Assembly: GCA_003049465.1 (NCBI GenBank)
Contig: PYSS01000083.1
Location: 1 to 64,000, forward strand
Reading direction: 5' to 3'
Source of the DNA: Magnaporthiopsis rhizophila
Taxonomy: Eukaryota; Ascomycota; Sordariomycetes; Magnaporthales; Magnaporthaceae
Length of the DNA stretch: 64,000 nt
Shown: in pieces, positions 47,024 through 58,955 of the stretch
Layout: every line of letters begins with the position of its first letter
How positions within the stretch are numbered: the first letter of the stretch is position 1
Translations under genes and position numbers: made by a program
Notes under the pieces: generated by a model
The model's database searches: none
What the model was told of the DNA's origin: nothing
The model's input: the letters and a program-made list of their open reading frames with translations, nothing else

Positions 47024-48770
47024 ATGAGTCAACCACCACGCCGCTCGTCCCTCGGAATGCTGCTGCGACGGAGCAAGTCGGGTGAGTTCAAGGGCAAGAA
47101 GGCCCAGGCCCGCGAGGCTGAGCTGCAGAGGCAGCGCGACGCGTCCATCCCCAAGTCGCCACCCCGCCTGCCCGTCCTGTACAATGGCGCGCCCGCTCCG
47201 GAGCTGCAGACGTTTGGCGGCGACGCCCTGCGCCCCGACTCCGTCGCCATCGTCTCGGGCCACGCCGCCTCTTACGCCGACAACCAGTCCATGCTCTCGA
47301 GGCCGTCGTACGACCCGGGCTCCCGCTCCCTCGTCAACGTCCCCGTCCCCGTCCCTCCCATCCCCCACGGCTCCTGGGTCGACCCTTATGCCCGCACCGA
47401 GAGCATGACCCATCGTGGTCGCTACAGCTACGCCAGCAGCGCCGTCAGCACCGTAAACAACCCCAGGAGGGTCCGCAGGCGCAAGGACCCAACGCCTTTC
47501 AAGTGAGTCTTCTTCTCGCCTGCTCCGTAGGTAGCCTTAGACCACTGACGCTCTTCTCTTTGCGCTCTGCAGCGTCCTGATAGTCGGAACCCGCGGCTCT
47601 GGCAAGACGTCGTTCCTTGAGTTCCTCAAAACCTCTCTGGCCCTGCCTCCCAAGAAGCGGGCCAAGAGCGGCGTCCCCGACATGGACAACTTCACCCCCG
47701 CGCCGCCACCGTCTGGCAACTTTATCCCACACTTCCTCGAGACCGACATTGATGGCGAGCGCATCGGCCTCACGCTGTGGGACTCGGAAGGCCTGGAGAA
47801 GAACGTGGTCGACCTGCAGCTCCGCGAGATGTCCACCTTCCTCGAGAGCAAGTTCGAGGACACCTTCACGGAGGAGATGAAGGTGATGAGGTCGCCCGGC
47901 GCACAAGACACGCACATCCACGCCGTCTTCCTGGTCCTGGACCCCGCCCGGCTAGACCGCAACATCGCGTCGGCCAAGGCACAGGCGCCGGCCGGCCACA
48001 ACGGCAAGTACGTCGTTCAGCCCCGCATAGTGGGTGGGCTGGATGAGGACCTGGACCTGCAGGTCCTGCGCACGCTGCAGGGCAAGACCACCGTCATCCC
48101 CGTCATCTCCAAGGCCGACACCATCACGACCAAGCACATGGACGTGCTCAAGCGCACCGTCTGGGACAGCCTGAAGAAGTCCAACCTGGACCCGCTCCAG
48201 GCGCTAGGCTTTGACGAGGACGACTCGTCGACCCCCGACTCCAGCAGGATCGACGAGGAGCCCGAGGAGGTTGAGGCCGAGGCCGAGGCTGAAGAAGACG
48301 ACGCGGCCGCCGCTCCAGACCGCCAGGCCACGCCGACCAACGAGCCACAATCCCCAGTCCTTGGTGAGGACGAGGAAGATGGCCGCCACAAGGAGGACCG
48401 GTCATCTGCCGCCAGCGGGTCTCCGGCGTCCAAGACGTCGAAGCGCGACTCGATCCGTCGCAGCCGGATACTGGAGGAGCTCAAGGACGACGACGAGCCG
48501 CCCTTCATCCCCATGTCCATCATCAGCCCGGACATCTACGAGCCCGAGGTGGTGGGGCGTGCGTTCCCCTGGGGGTTCGCGGACCCGTACGACGCGGCCC
48601 ACTGCGACTTTGTGCGGCTCAAGGAGTCCGTCTTTAGCGACTGGCGCGCCGAGCTGCGCGAGGCCAGCAGGGAGCAGTGGTACGAGACGTGGAGGACGAG
48701 CCGGCTCAAGCAGCGCGAGAACGGCAGGGGTAGCGGCGTCCGTCGCTATGCCACGACTGGAGGCAATTAG
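47024..48770 (+). CDS. aspE: AspE-type (group 5) septin
   Basis: Exons 47024-47502 and 47573-48770 give about 558 residues. A basic, disordered N-terminal arm precedes the septin GTPase domain. G1 is GTRGSGKTS (165-173), the G3 region reads DSEGL (about 230) and G4 is SKAD (about 339). A long acidic insert (EEVEAEAEAEEDD) lies inside the domain before PFIPMSIISPDIY and the F-P-W-G-F block. The septin unique-element region is partly recognisable, and a C-terminal coiled coil is short or absent, as in AspE. AspE-type septins are filamentous-fungus specific and help assemble septin filaments. The intron splits the P-loop exon from the arm. Confidence 0.9.
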
Positions 48771-50852
48771 GTGGAGGTGGAGGTGAAGGAGCTTCATTCC
48801 AGACCCTGCGTCCATCTGTCCTCCTGCCCAAACCTTAATAGCGCCTTTGCAGGGCATTGACCTCACATGCCCATACTTGGCTCACTGCTCCCTTGCTCGC
48901 TTCTCTTTGCTTTGTTCTTTTGTTTTGGTGCTTGTCATTTTGCTTTCTTTTTCACGGTCTAGCAGCATACCCTTTTCGCACCCGACGTCTTTTTTGCTAT
49001 GTTTCTTATTCTAGCTACCTATTCTGGTGTCCGGCTCTTGGGGGATTTGGCCGTTCAGGGTTGACAAGGTCCAGATCAAACTCTGTTGTTCACTCAAAAA
49101 ATCAACCCAGCCCCCTCTTTTTCCTTTTTAACTTCTCTGTTTATTTCACCTCGAGAGGCGTCTGGACCATCCCGGGTTGTTGGTCAACTTTATCTTCGTT
49201 CGTCCACCGGGATTCATGGACTCCACCTTCTTGATACCTTCTATCCTTCAATGTAGTCAGTTTTTTCGTGACCTTTTTCGTCTCATGGAGTCCAGTTGGG
49301 TGCACTTTTGTTGAAAGATGCAGCGCAGGCGTGAATTCTGGCAAATGAAATCATATGATCGTCGGGAACGATTCAGTTGGGCTAGCCCAGGGGTTTGTCC
49401 ATCCCCACCATCTCCGCATTAGCGTGGGGCCTGGGTTGCACCGCAGAGCCTCCAACTCGGCCGGAAGACCTCACTTACAAGCTGCAGCTTGAGCCCGAGG
49501 CCTTCAGTTATCATCGCCATGGCCGGCGCTTGAGCCAGCCATGCAGCGGTCCAAAAGGCGCTGCCGTCGTCGCCGCGTCCCGGACACTTGCAGGAAGCCG
49601 ACCCGAGACAGGTAGGTATCCTGCCGCCCAAAGCGAGTCCCGGATCCGAATGCACTCGCCTGCAACCAACTTCGCCTTCCTGCAAGCATGTATGCCCTTT
49701 TCTTCGTGTACTTCATATTGTATGGCTCGCTGGTTAATTTGTTTGCAACAAGCCTGCTCAAGGCAGAGCTCGAAGCGCAAATGATCCATCGAACATGCAT
49801 TCGGGGTCGACCCAGAACGGGCGCAGGACCCAGGCTATGCAGCCTCGCAGAGTCCAACGCGCACGCCTACTCCCGATTTAGCCTTTTCTATGAGCATATT
49901 TTATTCTTTCTATTCTTTTTACTATATAATTTGCAGGCTGACGTCGGGTCCACAGAGTCCATAAGCGTCTGTCGATCATGCCGAAATGGCAGGCGGCCGA
50001 TCGAACACTTGTTCGGAGCGGAATACGGACCCAAATGCAGGCTCGCACCTGAAGCTCGAGGATATATCTAACGAGCTGGTAATTGGCAGCAGCATTTATA
50101 AAAATACTGTCTCTATTGTTTTCTAGCCGGAGGAACGGCGCCGGCCAAAGGAGCAGGGCTAACCAAAAGATCCTTAACGGCAGATTCTACTTATAAACCG
50201 CCGTCTATTTCTGCGGGAATGGTATATCGAGCGATTAAGTTCTGTTTTACTTATAAAAACCCCCTTGCGATTAGAAACCGAATAAACAAAAGAGCGCGCC
50301 GACTTTGAACGAGGACACCTGCTCCTGCTCGAAGCCGAGGACTTGTGCATAGGGTCGCCTTCCTACACCTATGCTGTGGGTGCTCACTCTGCCGGTCTAC
50401 GATATCGAGCCCAGCAGCGCCGGGGATATTCCAACCCGCGAGTCTACAACGTGAAATAGATGTAATATGTGCCTGTTGAGGAGGGAAAAGAAAGAAAAAA
50501 GTCTAGTGGTCCCCGGCAGTCCAACGGTGACAACCCGACGAACTGGTCTCTTCCTTTCGGTCCCGATATCTGATCTTGCAGGGCAGGCGCCGCCGGGTGA
50601 TTCATACGGTGTCACGGCCAGTAGGTAACGTCAGGCAGGCACTACAGGCAGGCACTACAGGCAGGCACGAACTAGATAAAAAAAAAAAAAAAAAAAAGTC
50701 GCACGCGCCCGGGCCTTTTGACCTCGATTCTGGCCCAACCTAAACATACCACTTTTGGCCTTGGCCTCGGCCTCTCTTGCGGCCACTCTACCTGCCTTGG
50801 TACTTTCTTTCTTCTAGTTCTCACGGTTCTCCCTCAGGCATAGGTCTCCACC
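48771..50852. other. Intergenic region with repeat copy B
   Basis: Contains the inverted copy of the dispersed repeat (49655-50345). Three copies of a CTACAGGCAGGCA unit lie at about 50640-50668, followed by a poly-A run near 50680. No gene was recognised. Confidence 0.55.
49655..50345 (-). mobile_element. Dispersed repeat family, copy B (inverted relative to A)
   Basis: The reverse complement follows copy A block by block over about 690 bases but is richer in A and T. Many differences are C-to-T or G-to-A, for instance CCATGGTGG in A against TTATAAGTAG here. That is the pattern expected from repeat-induced point mutation. No open coding frame or transposase was seen. Confidence 0.7.
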
Positions 50853-52374
50853 ATGTACAGTGAAGACCCTTGGCCCAGGCTGCCGGACGGCACCGAGTTC
50901 GACGGCAACCAGCTCTTCAGCCTGGTCCGCAGCGGCAAGAGCCCGTTTGACGGAGCTTGGGATGTCAACCTGCTCATCCGGGAAATTGAGGAGCGTCTCG
51001 ACGCCGAGGTGACCGACATTCCGGTTGTCTCCTGGGGCTCCGACAACTACGTGAGTTTTTCCCTTCCCTCGCAGTCTTGACTTCCCGATCCTAGCTGAGA
51101 CCCTAGTTGAACGGCAAGGGCTTCCACATCAAGCTCCGGGGCCGACCGGACATCGTGGCGCGTTTGGCACGCGGCGATGTCAACATGCCCGGCTTTGACG
51201 GCTTTCCGGTTCCCAAGCAAGTTTCCGACGTCAAGTTCGAGGCGGCCGTGTACGAGCTTTTGCGCTCGGAGCCCGGCATTCTAGTCTCCCGCCTGCTCTA
51301 TCACCGTATTCCATCGCAGAGCAACGGCCCTAGACTGGATCGTCCAAAGGACATCCTGGGTCGTCGGTTGATGGTGTTTGAGAGAGCAGCGGGAGAGAAC
51401 AATGTGTGGAAGGGTCTCAGCCCAGGACAGAAAGTAAGCCCTTACCTTACGTCCTCTGTCTGTTCTGCTCTTCTTTTTGCTGATCATCCCTCTAGGCCTG
51501 CCTTCTTACCCAATTCGCTCGTATTCGCGCATCGCTGTTCGACTTCCAACTCCCGCTCGACTTGGCCACCGAGTGGTTCCGAGAGCGCCTCTTCGAGCAG
51601 AAGCCCAGCTCACTCCCGACTCCCGTCGCGCCCACGCGCGAGTTCTGTGTCGGTCTCTTTACGGCCAAGATCGAGGCGACAATCAGGAACATGGGCGACC
51701 CGATCGGCTGGGAGGACGACAACAACACGGTCGGCCCCGTCGCTGCAGCGGCCAAGCAGTCACTCTTGCGCTTCATCCCACACATCATGCCGCCTGCGGA
51801 TGACGGCAGCGAAGAAGCCGCCTCTTTGTATCGTCTCGTTCTCGACCACGGCGACTTTGGCGTCCACAACATGTCCATCACAACCGACGCAGCAGACGGC
51901 AACCCCCGCGTGACGTCCCTGTACGACTGGGAGACTGGCTGCATTGTGCCCGCCATCCTGTCCGATCCGGAAATGGCGGTGACTGTCGACCTCGTGACTG
52001 ACGAGAATGCCGCGCCTTCGATCACGCGAGTGCCCAGCGACGCAACTCCAAGCCAGCACGTAGAGTACATGCAGTGGACGAGGCATTATTTTCAGGTACG
52101 TGTACGTCCTTCCCGTTTCTCAGTACATAAAACAAGAGTATATCAACTTTGTCTTTCTGTCCTGTCCGCTCAGGTCCTTTTCGACCAAGCGCCCAATTAC
52201 GAACGCGTAATCAAGGCAGGTAAAGACGCGCGCCACCTCTGGTTTGCGTTGCGAGAGTGGCGAGGTGACGATCCGGAGGGATACTTTGGTGATCTGGGCA
52301 ACTGGGCCGAGACGAGGATGAAGCAGCTTGGCGTAGTGGAGGGAGCCGGGGCTGCTGATGGTGAGGCTCATTGA
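50853..52374 (+). CDS. Aminoglycoside phosphotransferase-fold (APH/choline kinase-like) protein
   Basis: Exons 50853-51050, 51107-51433, 51496-52095 and 52174-52374 all splice in frame to about 441 residues. The catalytic loop LDHGDFGVHN (HGDxxxxN, 293-300) and the metal-binding Asp of YDWE (319-321) are present. The N-terminal lobe shows VVSWGSDNY and a candidate strand HIKLRGRPDIVARLAR. This combination is typical of the large fungal APH family, whose substrates are mostly unknown. Nothing indicates antibiotic resistance. It is probably cytosolic (no signal peptide). It converges with the HNH-type gene across a 260-base spacer that holds a poly-A run. Confidence 0.88.
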
Positions 52375-52447
52375 GGCTGACAAGATTATTGGCGCTTCAA
52401 ACTGGGTCTAAATGCGGGACGCGCTTGTAACAGCAGGGGAAAAGGCA

Positions 52448-52454
52448 AAAAAAA

Positions 52455-52497
<43 letters not shown>

Positions 52498-52505
52498 AAA
52501 AAAAN

Positions 52506-52545
<40 letters not shown>
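52448..52545. repeat. Poly-A tract with one N
   Basis: About 98 bases of A with rare C interruptions and an N at 52505, between two convergent genes. Confidence 0.9.
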
Positions 52546-52547
<2 letters not shown>

Positions 52548-52633
52548 AGCCCAACAGATATTCACAGCAGGTTTTTTCTCCTTGCGCCTCGCGTCTATGC
52601 CCCGTGCAGCAGTCTGCCGCTACGCCTTACAAT

Positions 52634-54828
52634 CTAGGCTGGGTTTGGGTCCCGGATACGAATGCCACCATCCTGCGAATCACAGGGGATGCCGTCCAGC
52701 CAAGCCACGACGGTGCGCTGCTTCTTTGTAGTCCTGCCACGTCCCTGCTGCCTCCCGCTCTCGGCAAAGCTGGTAGGAGGCGAGCCCTCACTGTGCGAGA
52801 GATCCGGCATGTCATCCTCATCGCGTTCCTCTTGTAGCTGGGAAACCCTCCCTCTCTTCCCAGGGCGGCCGTCAGGAGCGGCCGATGCTGAAGAAGTGCC
52901 GGTGCTGCCGCCACCGTCGCCTTCATCTTCCGCGTCCCGTAGGTGGAGTCCGGGGACTGTGTCTTCAGAGAAGACGCTGTCCCGTTGCCACGGCCCCACC
53001 ATGTTTTCGATGACACACACGTCCCAATGCCAGCGCAGTGCATTGTAGTGGGGTTTGAGCCGTCCAAAGTCAGCTTTGCGGCCGTGGTACGACGTTATGA
53101 GGTCGTAGGGCACGAAAACACGGATCAGCTGTGAGTCCGGGTGGATGGCAAGCAGGCGCTGGTCAAAGGCTTCGTGTATGGCTGCCGAAAGACAATGCTA
53201 TTCTCGATAGACCACGTGTTCTCCCAGGCCGCTTCAAGGTCCGAAGGTACAAGGGTCGTTTGTTCTGGTTGGACGTCGGCCGTGTTGCGGTTGCCGTCGC
53301 CGTCCAGAGGGTACAAATGGTACTGCAGCTGGGGAACGATGTGCGCGACATGTATCCCTGGTCCGACAGTTAGACTATTGGCCCATGATCTGCCGAGCCC
53401 AGATACGGCGCAGCGATCGGACATGCCCAGGGCTTTGGGGCGGAATTCATGCTGCCGCTTGCGGGCGGCCTGCTGTGATTCTGGGTTCATCAGCCAACTG
53501 GGCCCGACGACATGGCTGTGCTCGCTGGTCTCGGCGGTCTCGACGGTCTCGGTGGCTTCCGACTCGCTTCGCCGAGATGACGAGCTTGATCCGCGTTGCG
53601 ATCTCTTGCTGGGGGTACGGGTGCGGCGTCGAAAGGGAAGCGCGGCCACGACAGGGTCGTTGGACTTTTGGTTGACAGGTAAGTAGAAAGAATGTCGCCG
53701 GCGTCTTGGACTGACAATAGTCGCGCATCCGGCTGGGTAGATGGTTATGCGGGTTAGCGACAGAGACCAGAGTATGACGTTTGAGGGGAAGCCTGTAGTT
53801 CGTGTGAAGACCCGCAAGTGATGATCCATTCCCATGGAGAAAGCAGGAGGGAATAGACAAATCAACGGGCACAGTAGTGAGTAAACTAATAATAATAATG
53901 ATAATGAACAGTAAATGATATCGTAGACAGGAAAAGGAATAGGTAAGAAAATAAATAGGAGGCTGGAAGAGAATAATACAGGGAGTAGGAAAACATGCGG
54001 GACAGGAAAAGTACAGGAGACAGGAGAAGGTACGGGGACAAGAGAAGGTACAGGAAACAGGAGAAGGTATAGGAGACAGAAAAAAAGTACAGGTGATAGG
54101 AGAAGGTACAAAAGACAGGAGAAGGTACAGAAAATAGGAAAAGGTATAAGAGATGGGAGAAAATACAGGAAATAAGAGAAGTACAGGAGACGGGAAAAGG
54201 TACAGGAGCCAGGAGAAGGTATAAGAGACAGGAGAAGGTACAGGAGCCAGGAGAATGTATAAGAGACAAGACAAGGTACAGGGGATAAGAAAACGGCGCG
54301 GGAGACAGGAAAAGTTACAAGGGAGAATGGAGTACTGGAGACGAAAAGACATATACGGCATACATTGGGACGGGTCAGAGGGGTTCAATATAGCTTATCG
54401 AACGACGGGTTATATATGGGCCGCCGTGAGTAAAGGAGGAGGCCAGGGATGAAGATGGGAACTGCTGGGTAATGACCTTGCTGGTGGAGGCTCAAATTGG
54501 TCTCGCCGCGCATGGGGCAGGTGGCAGAGTTGTGGTGCGCAACGGCGAAGGCCACCCCGCCGCCGGGTTCCGAGATCTCGATGACGTGACCTAGGCTGTC
54601 GGGCGACGTCTCGAAGAAGATGGTGGGGGTGGTTGTGGTGGAGGTGGAGGTGGAGCTCTGGCCGCTGGGCCAGAAGGACAAGTCCGGAGTAGACGAGAAA
54701 TCGAATACGGCTCGAAGCTCTGCAAGGACGTCCTGCACGCGAAGGTCTCCTCGGCTGTAGACGCCGGCGAAAACTTTGCGAGACTTGTCGACGAACTCAA
54801 TGTTCCAGGCGAACTGCCTCGCAGACAA
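52634..54828 (-). pseudogene. HNH_2-type gene with a one-base frameshift (broken, or a sequencing error)
   Basis: Read on the minus strand. An N-terminal exon (about 54828-54440) carries a fungal HNH-protein front end (FAWNIEFVDKSRKVFAGVY...AFAVAHHN). A middle exon (to about 53190) carries RCAVSGLG, then IHVAHIVPQ and ENTWSIENSIVF. The tail (about 53185-52634) carries AAIHEAFDQRLLAIHPDSQ, FVPYDLITSYHGR and NALRWHWDVCVIENM. The His-Asn-His pieces are all present, unlike in the 38.8 kb protein. Between ENSIVF and AAIHEAF the frame changes by one base near 53183-53190. The first intron contains a minisatellite (53890-54330) and its borders are not resolved. The start codon is also unresolved, as the N-terminal exon has no convincing ATG. 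Confidence 0.6.
53890..54330. repeat. Intronic minisatellite, 20-22-base unit
   Basis: About 18 degenerate copies of AGGAGACAGGAGAAGGTACA-like units in tandem, inside the presumed intron of the HNH-type gene. Confidence 0.88.
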
Positions 54829-55556
54829 AACAGGTCTGGTGCGAGCGTGGCCATCCTGTTTGGTTTGGTCTTGAGCCGGTCACGAGGATAAAGGCCTCTG
54901 TCCAAAGCCAATCTATAGATCTTGCAGTCGGGCAGGCTCAACGATTTGGGGGAACAAGGAAGCAGGGATAAGAGACAAGAGGCACGAAAAGGCGTCGCTG
55001 AAAGGCGAGTAATTCAGGGAAGTAGGCGGGGTGTAGGCACGTGACACGAATATTGTGGCCTGCCGGTGGCGGGCGGTCCGCGTGCCAAGCGACAACGGCA
55101 CGGCCCCGGACGGCGCCGTCGTGCTCGGTAGAGGTGAGATTGGCGCTGTTGACAGTAGGGAAGGAGATGGGAAAGGAAATGGAAAAGGAAATGGGAAAGG
55201 GGAAAAGAACCACATATATATATATAAGGTTGTTTAGCGCCGTACATACCCGAAGAAAATGGTTGGAAAGAGCTCCGCGTTTTTGGGTCTTCTGGTGTAT
55301 TTCTTTTTTTTTTTTCCCCGGTCTGCGTGCCGACCCCAGCAGACGCGCTTCTCCAGGAAATTCCAAGTTCGAATGTCCTCGTGGGCAATCAAGATGTTTT
55401 GACTGCCAGGTGCATTGCTGCTGCGTCGTCGTGTGGTCGAAAAAACGCGACTCTGTTTTGGACCGCAGCCGTGCGACTATCGGAGACCGGCCGTTTGTTC
55501 TCCAGCGTCGCCATTTGGAGGTCTCCTTATAGCCTCGTCGTCACGGGGAGCCAGAG

Positions 55557-55558
<2 letters not shown>

Positions 55559-55599
<41 letters not shown>

Positions 55600-55602
55600 T
55601 GT
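55559..55602. repeat. (GT)n microsatellite
   Basis: About 44 bases of GT dinucleotides. Confidence 0.95.
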
Positions 55603-56019
55603 AGAGAGCGGATGGCGCGCCGGCCGGACCACTGGTTCCCACGCCGCATGATAGGTTCCCACGCCGCCTCCGTGCGGCAAAAGCCGAGCTTGCGGAAAGT
55701 TGCAAGAGCGGCGAGTGTTCGTACCATACTGTTCCATGCCTCAAAAGACCGATGAACCGCTTGTGCGCCAACAACAGAGCGTGCGCTCCGGACTCGGGAG
55801 CTCAACCACAGAGGCGAGCCAGTGTCGCGTCGTCTTCTTGGGTTGGGGGCCACCGCTGCCGGCCGACCGGTGGCTTCGGGTGTGGCTGGCGTCGTCTCTT
55901 GAAACCCCTGGACCTCGTCTCCAGCCCGTGGCCAGACGGTCAGACGATTGGGGTGTTCATTTCTTTGAGGACTGCTCGACCTGTGCTAATGCTATTGCCA
56001 TCCACTGACCTGCGGTTGC

Positions 56020-56328
56020 TGTTTGACAGTGTCGAAAACGTCAGCAACGTCCTCGTCTGCTTCATCTTCTGTCGTCGTCTCCGCATCAAAAGCCTACCTC
56101 ACAAAAACCAGCACGACCTACCTTTCGTCATCGAGCACCCCATTAAGGATCTCTTCATGTACCGCCAACCAAGTTCGCGGTCGAAGCGTGGGGATCTCGA
56201 GGCGGACCACGTCGGACAAACGAGATCTCAGCCGTGCCATTCCTCGCCCAACACGTTAAGGAGATGGAGCCTTGGACTTCTGCGGACAAGAAGAAGAAGG
56301 GTGGAGAAGGGTGACGGCGCGTTTGACT
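56020..56328 (+). pseudogene. Possible gene fragment with one frame change (unidentified)
   Basis: One frame gives VENVSNVLVCFIFCRRLRI and HDLPFVIEHPIKDLFMYRQ. A base or so later another frame gives KFAVEAWGSRGGPRR and NEISAVPFLAQHVKEMEPW up to a TGA at about 56328. The two pieces look like one protein split by a small indel near 56165-56175. No family was recognised. Confidence 0.3.
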
Positions 56329-56993
56329 GATGACCCTTGTTGCTGCCGAGCAAGGGGTGAAGTACGTAGATAGGTAGCCAGTTGGAAAATGGTCGATTTC
56401 GCCTTGGCCGAGCTCAGTGGCAACACTGCTAACGCGTACCTAGAGTTTACGGAGTCTACTACACTAAGCGCGTAAGCACAGAGACGAGATGTCGTTGGCC
56501 AGTCAGTCCCTGCGAGGGAGCCATGGGACATCGTGTGCCGCGCGGTTGTCACAGATGCTCGATCGGTGAGTCGTCTCCTGGAGACATGGACAGCATGGCT
56601 AGCTGGCTGGCTGGCTGGCTTGCGTCAACCCGGGCGTGGCGGCTATGGGCGGCGTCGGAACGAGCAGCTGGGCTGGGTAGGCCTGGGCCTGAGAGCATAT
56701 AGATATGTATATATCTGTGCATCGATGTGGCGACAACAGACTTGGGGATGCTAAACACGATGCCGTAACGCTGACGTGCACGATGCTGCTCTGCTATATT
56801 TGGGCCGACTTTGTCACGACGGAAGAGCAGTGTCTATGTGGTTGTCGTGGATATCGTACGCCATCTTCTGGAACCGCGCTCGCTCTTCGGACCGGTCGAT
56901 TCTCTGGGCAAGGCGGCCGCCGTAAAGCTCGTTCGTGGCTAACTAACCTGCAGAAAGCTGGTCTGTTAGTAAAAGCCTGTCACTAGGTCATGT

Positions 56994-57510
56994 CTCTGGA
57001 CTGGGCCATATCAGAGTCACCATGGAGACCAAGAGCTCACTCCGCCGCGGCAGCCGGACACGGCCACACGCCAAGTCAGCACCTAGACGTTTGCCCGGCA
57101 TTGTCGAGTGAGGAATCCTGTTGGCATTGCCCCGGGACCCAAGCCTCGTCACCGCCGTGCCCTCGTTCCCCGCCAAGGCATGGCCACTCTTGGAAGCTGT
57201 ATCTCGTGCTACCAGCCCGAGCCGGCCGGCCTGTCAGCAGAGCCGCTCACGAGTTTACGGCTCTGGACCGGGCCATATCAGAGTCGCCATCGAGACCCAG
57301 AGCTCGCTCCGCGGCAACAGCCTGACAAGGCCACGCCCAACCGGGCGTCTGGACGACTGCCCGGCATCATGGCGTAGAGTGACCTTGCCGGTATTGCCAT
57401 GATCCAAGCCCGTCACGGCCGTGTCCTCGTTTCCCTGCCATGGCATACGGCCGCTCCTGGAATCTGTATGTCCGTCCCGCTAGCGGCTGGATGGGACTGA
57501 GCTGGTCGAT
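56994..57510. repeat. Tandem duplication, about 260-base unit
   Basis: Unit 1 (56994-57258) and unit 2 (57259-57510) share, in order, the CTCTGGACYGGGCCATATCAG start, GAGCTC..CTCCGC, CGGCATT/CGGCATCATGG, CCCTCGTT/TCCTCGTT and TGGAAGCTGTAT/TGGAATCTGTAT. The units have diverged by substitutions and indels. Confidence 0.8.
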
Positions 57511-58481
57511 CCGTCTCGATTCGCGGCTGGGAGCTTGCATCCGCCGTAGACTTCCCCTCACGGCGCCGTATGGGCGTTGAAATGGGGTTGAAGGGCCTTG
57601 TGGAGTGGTGGCTTGTCGCGTTGGGGTCGCGGAAGAAGAAGAGGAAGAGGCTTGTCGGGGACTCGACCCCTACCTAGCGACGACGACAAGGTCAGTTTGT
57701 ACTCCGCCAGCAGGTAGTATAGCTTAACTCACTCCTAGGGCTTGCACAGCATGGCTCACCGGCCACGCGTGGTGCGTCCGCAGACAGAAAACCTCGCGCC
57801 GTCGTCGACTGGGGATGGACGCAGGACATCGCGCTGCCCTCTAGCCACATACGCGCCCACCTGGCTCCGTGCTATACGATGGCATTTGCCGGTACTGACA
57901 CGCGTCGCCAGCCGTTAGTTGTTTTGGGCCGCCGACGCCGCCGACGCTGCTGCTGCCGCCGCTGCGACCGCTGCTGGGCGACGGCAATGGGTCATGTGAC
58001 TTTTGCCGCCCGCCCGCAAACACCACTGCCACCCCGGGCTGATATTGTCCCCGGAACCGGATTAGATGTCCTCTCCGGGATAGCCGTCCCTCCTTTTCCA
58101 TATAGCGGCGCTCCAACCACAGCTACGGACCGTCTCCTACTGTCGTCGTATCGATTCCCCGACGTTGCGGCACTTCTTCCACCGCCTCTCCGTCGTCCTA
58201 CTACATGCTAATTGGGGCTCCCGTCGGATTCAGGTTCATAGCTTCTTTTCATCTGCTATTGGCGTGTTGTTTTTGAGTGGCTCATGTCTGCCGGGTCGGG
58301 CAAAGAGAGGATAAGGAGACTGGGCGTGGACGCCAAAAGCCGCATATCTAGGACGGCCTGTAGAGATTCCCGTTGGGTACCACGCATACGGGCTTCCAAG
58401 GAAACAAAACGACTACTCCTGATTTATAACTACTGCCGGTTTTGCCTTCTTCCTATTCATCTATAAATATCCTTATCCCTA

Positions 58482-58530
58482 GGCCATCCCATACATCCCT
58501 GCAGTGTTGAACTGCAGGGGTGGGATGGCC
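58482..58530. repeat. Imperfect inverted repeat around GCAGTGTTGAACTGC
   Basis: The arms GGCCATCCC..CCCTGCAG (58482-58504) and CTGCAGGGGTGGGATGGCC (58512-58530) pair with one small bulge, giving about 18 paired bases. Confidence 0.75.
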
Positions 58531-58734
58531 AGGCCGAGTAAATGGGCAACGCCTGCCATTCCGTGGAGACGATAGAAACGCCTGTCCTTCCGTTGTTATA
58601 TCCAATCCCAGACTTCATTATACATGTATATATCCCGCTTCCCAGTAGCCTGCCGACCACAGGCCGGGTCTCTGGGATGGAGAGACAGCATCTTCCTGAC
58701 ACGAAGACTACAGCATGGGGATGGTTGATCATGC

Positions 58735-58955
58735 ACGGAGTCCAAGCATGTGTGTAGGCTGCATAGCCTGGGTCCTGCGCCCGTTCTGGGTCGACCCGAG
58801 TGTGTGTTCGACGGATCATCTGCGCTTCGAGCTTTGCCCGAAACAGGCGCCCACAAACAAATTAACCAGCGAGCCGCACAATACGAAGGACACGAGGAGA
58901 AGGGGGTACTTGCAGGAAAGGCAAAATTGGATACAGGCGACACTTATTATAAGCA
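58735..58955 (+). mobile_element. Dispersed repeat family, copy C (fragment)
   Basis: GGCTGCATAGCCTGGGTCCT, CCCGTTCTGGGTCGACCC and the following ATTAACCAGCGAGCC block match copy B (reverse complement) closely and copy A more loosely. Only the portion of about 220 bases nearest one end is present. Confidence 0.7.

Noticed and set aside
50853..52374. Reading the APH-fold gene as an antibiotic resistance gene
   Set aside because: Fungal APH-fold proteins are numerous and mostly metabolic; nothing here indicates drug modification.
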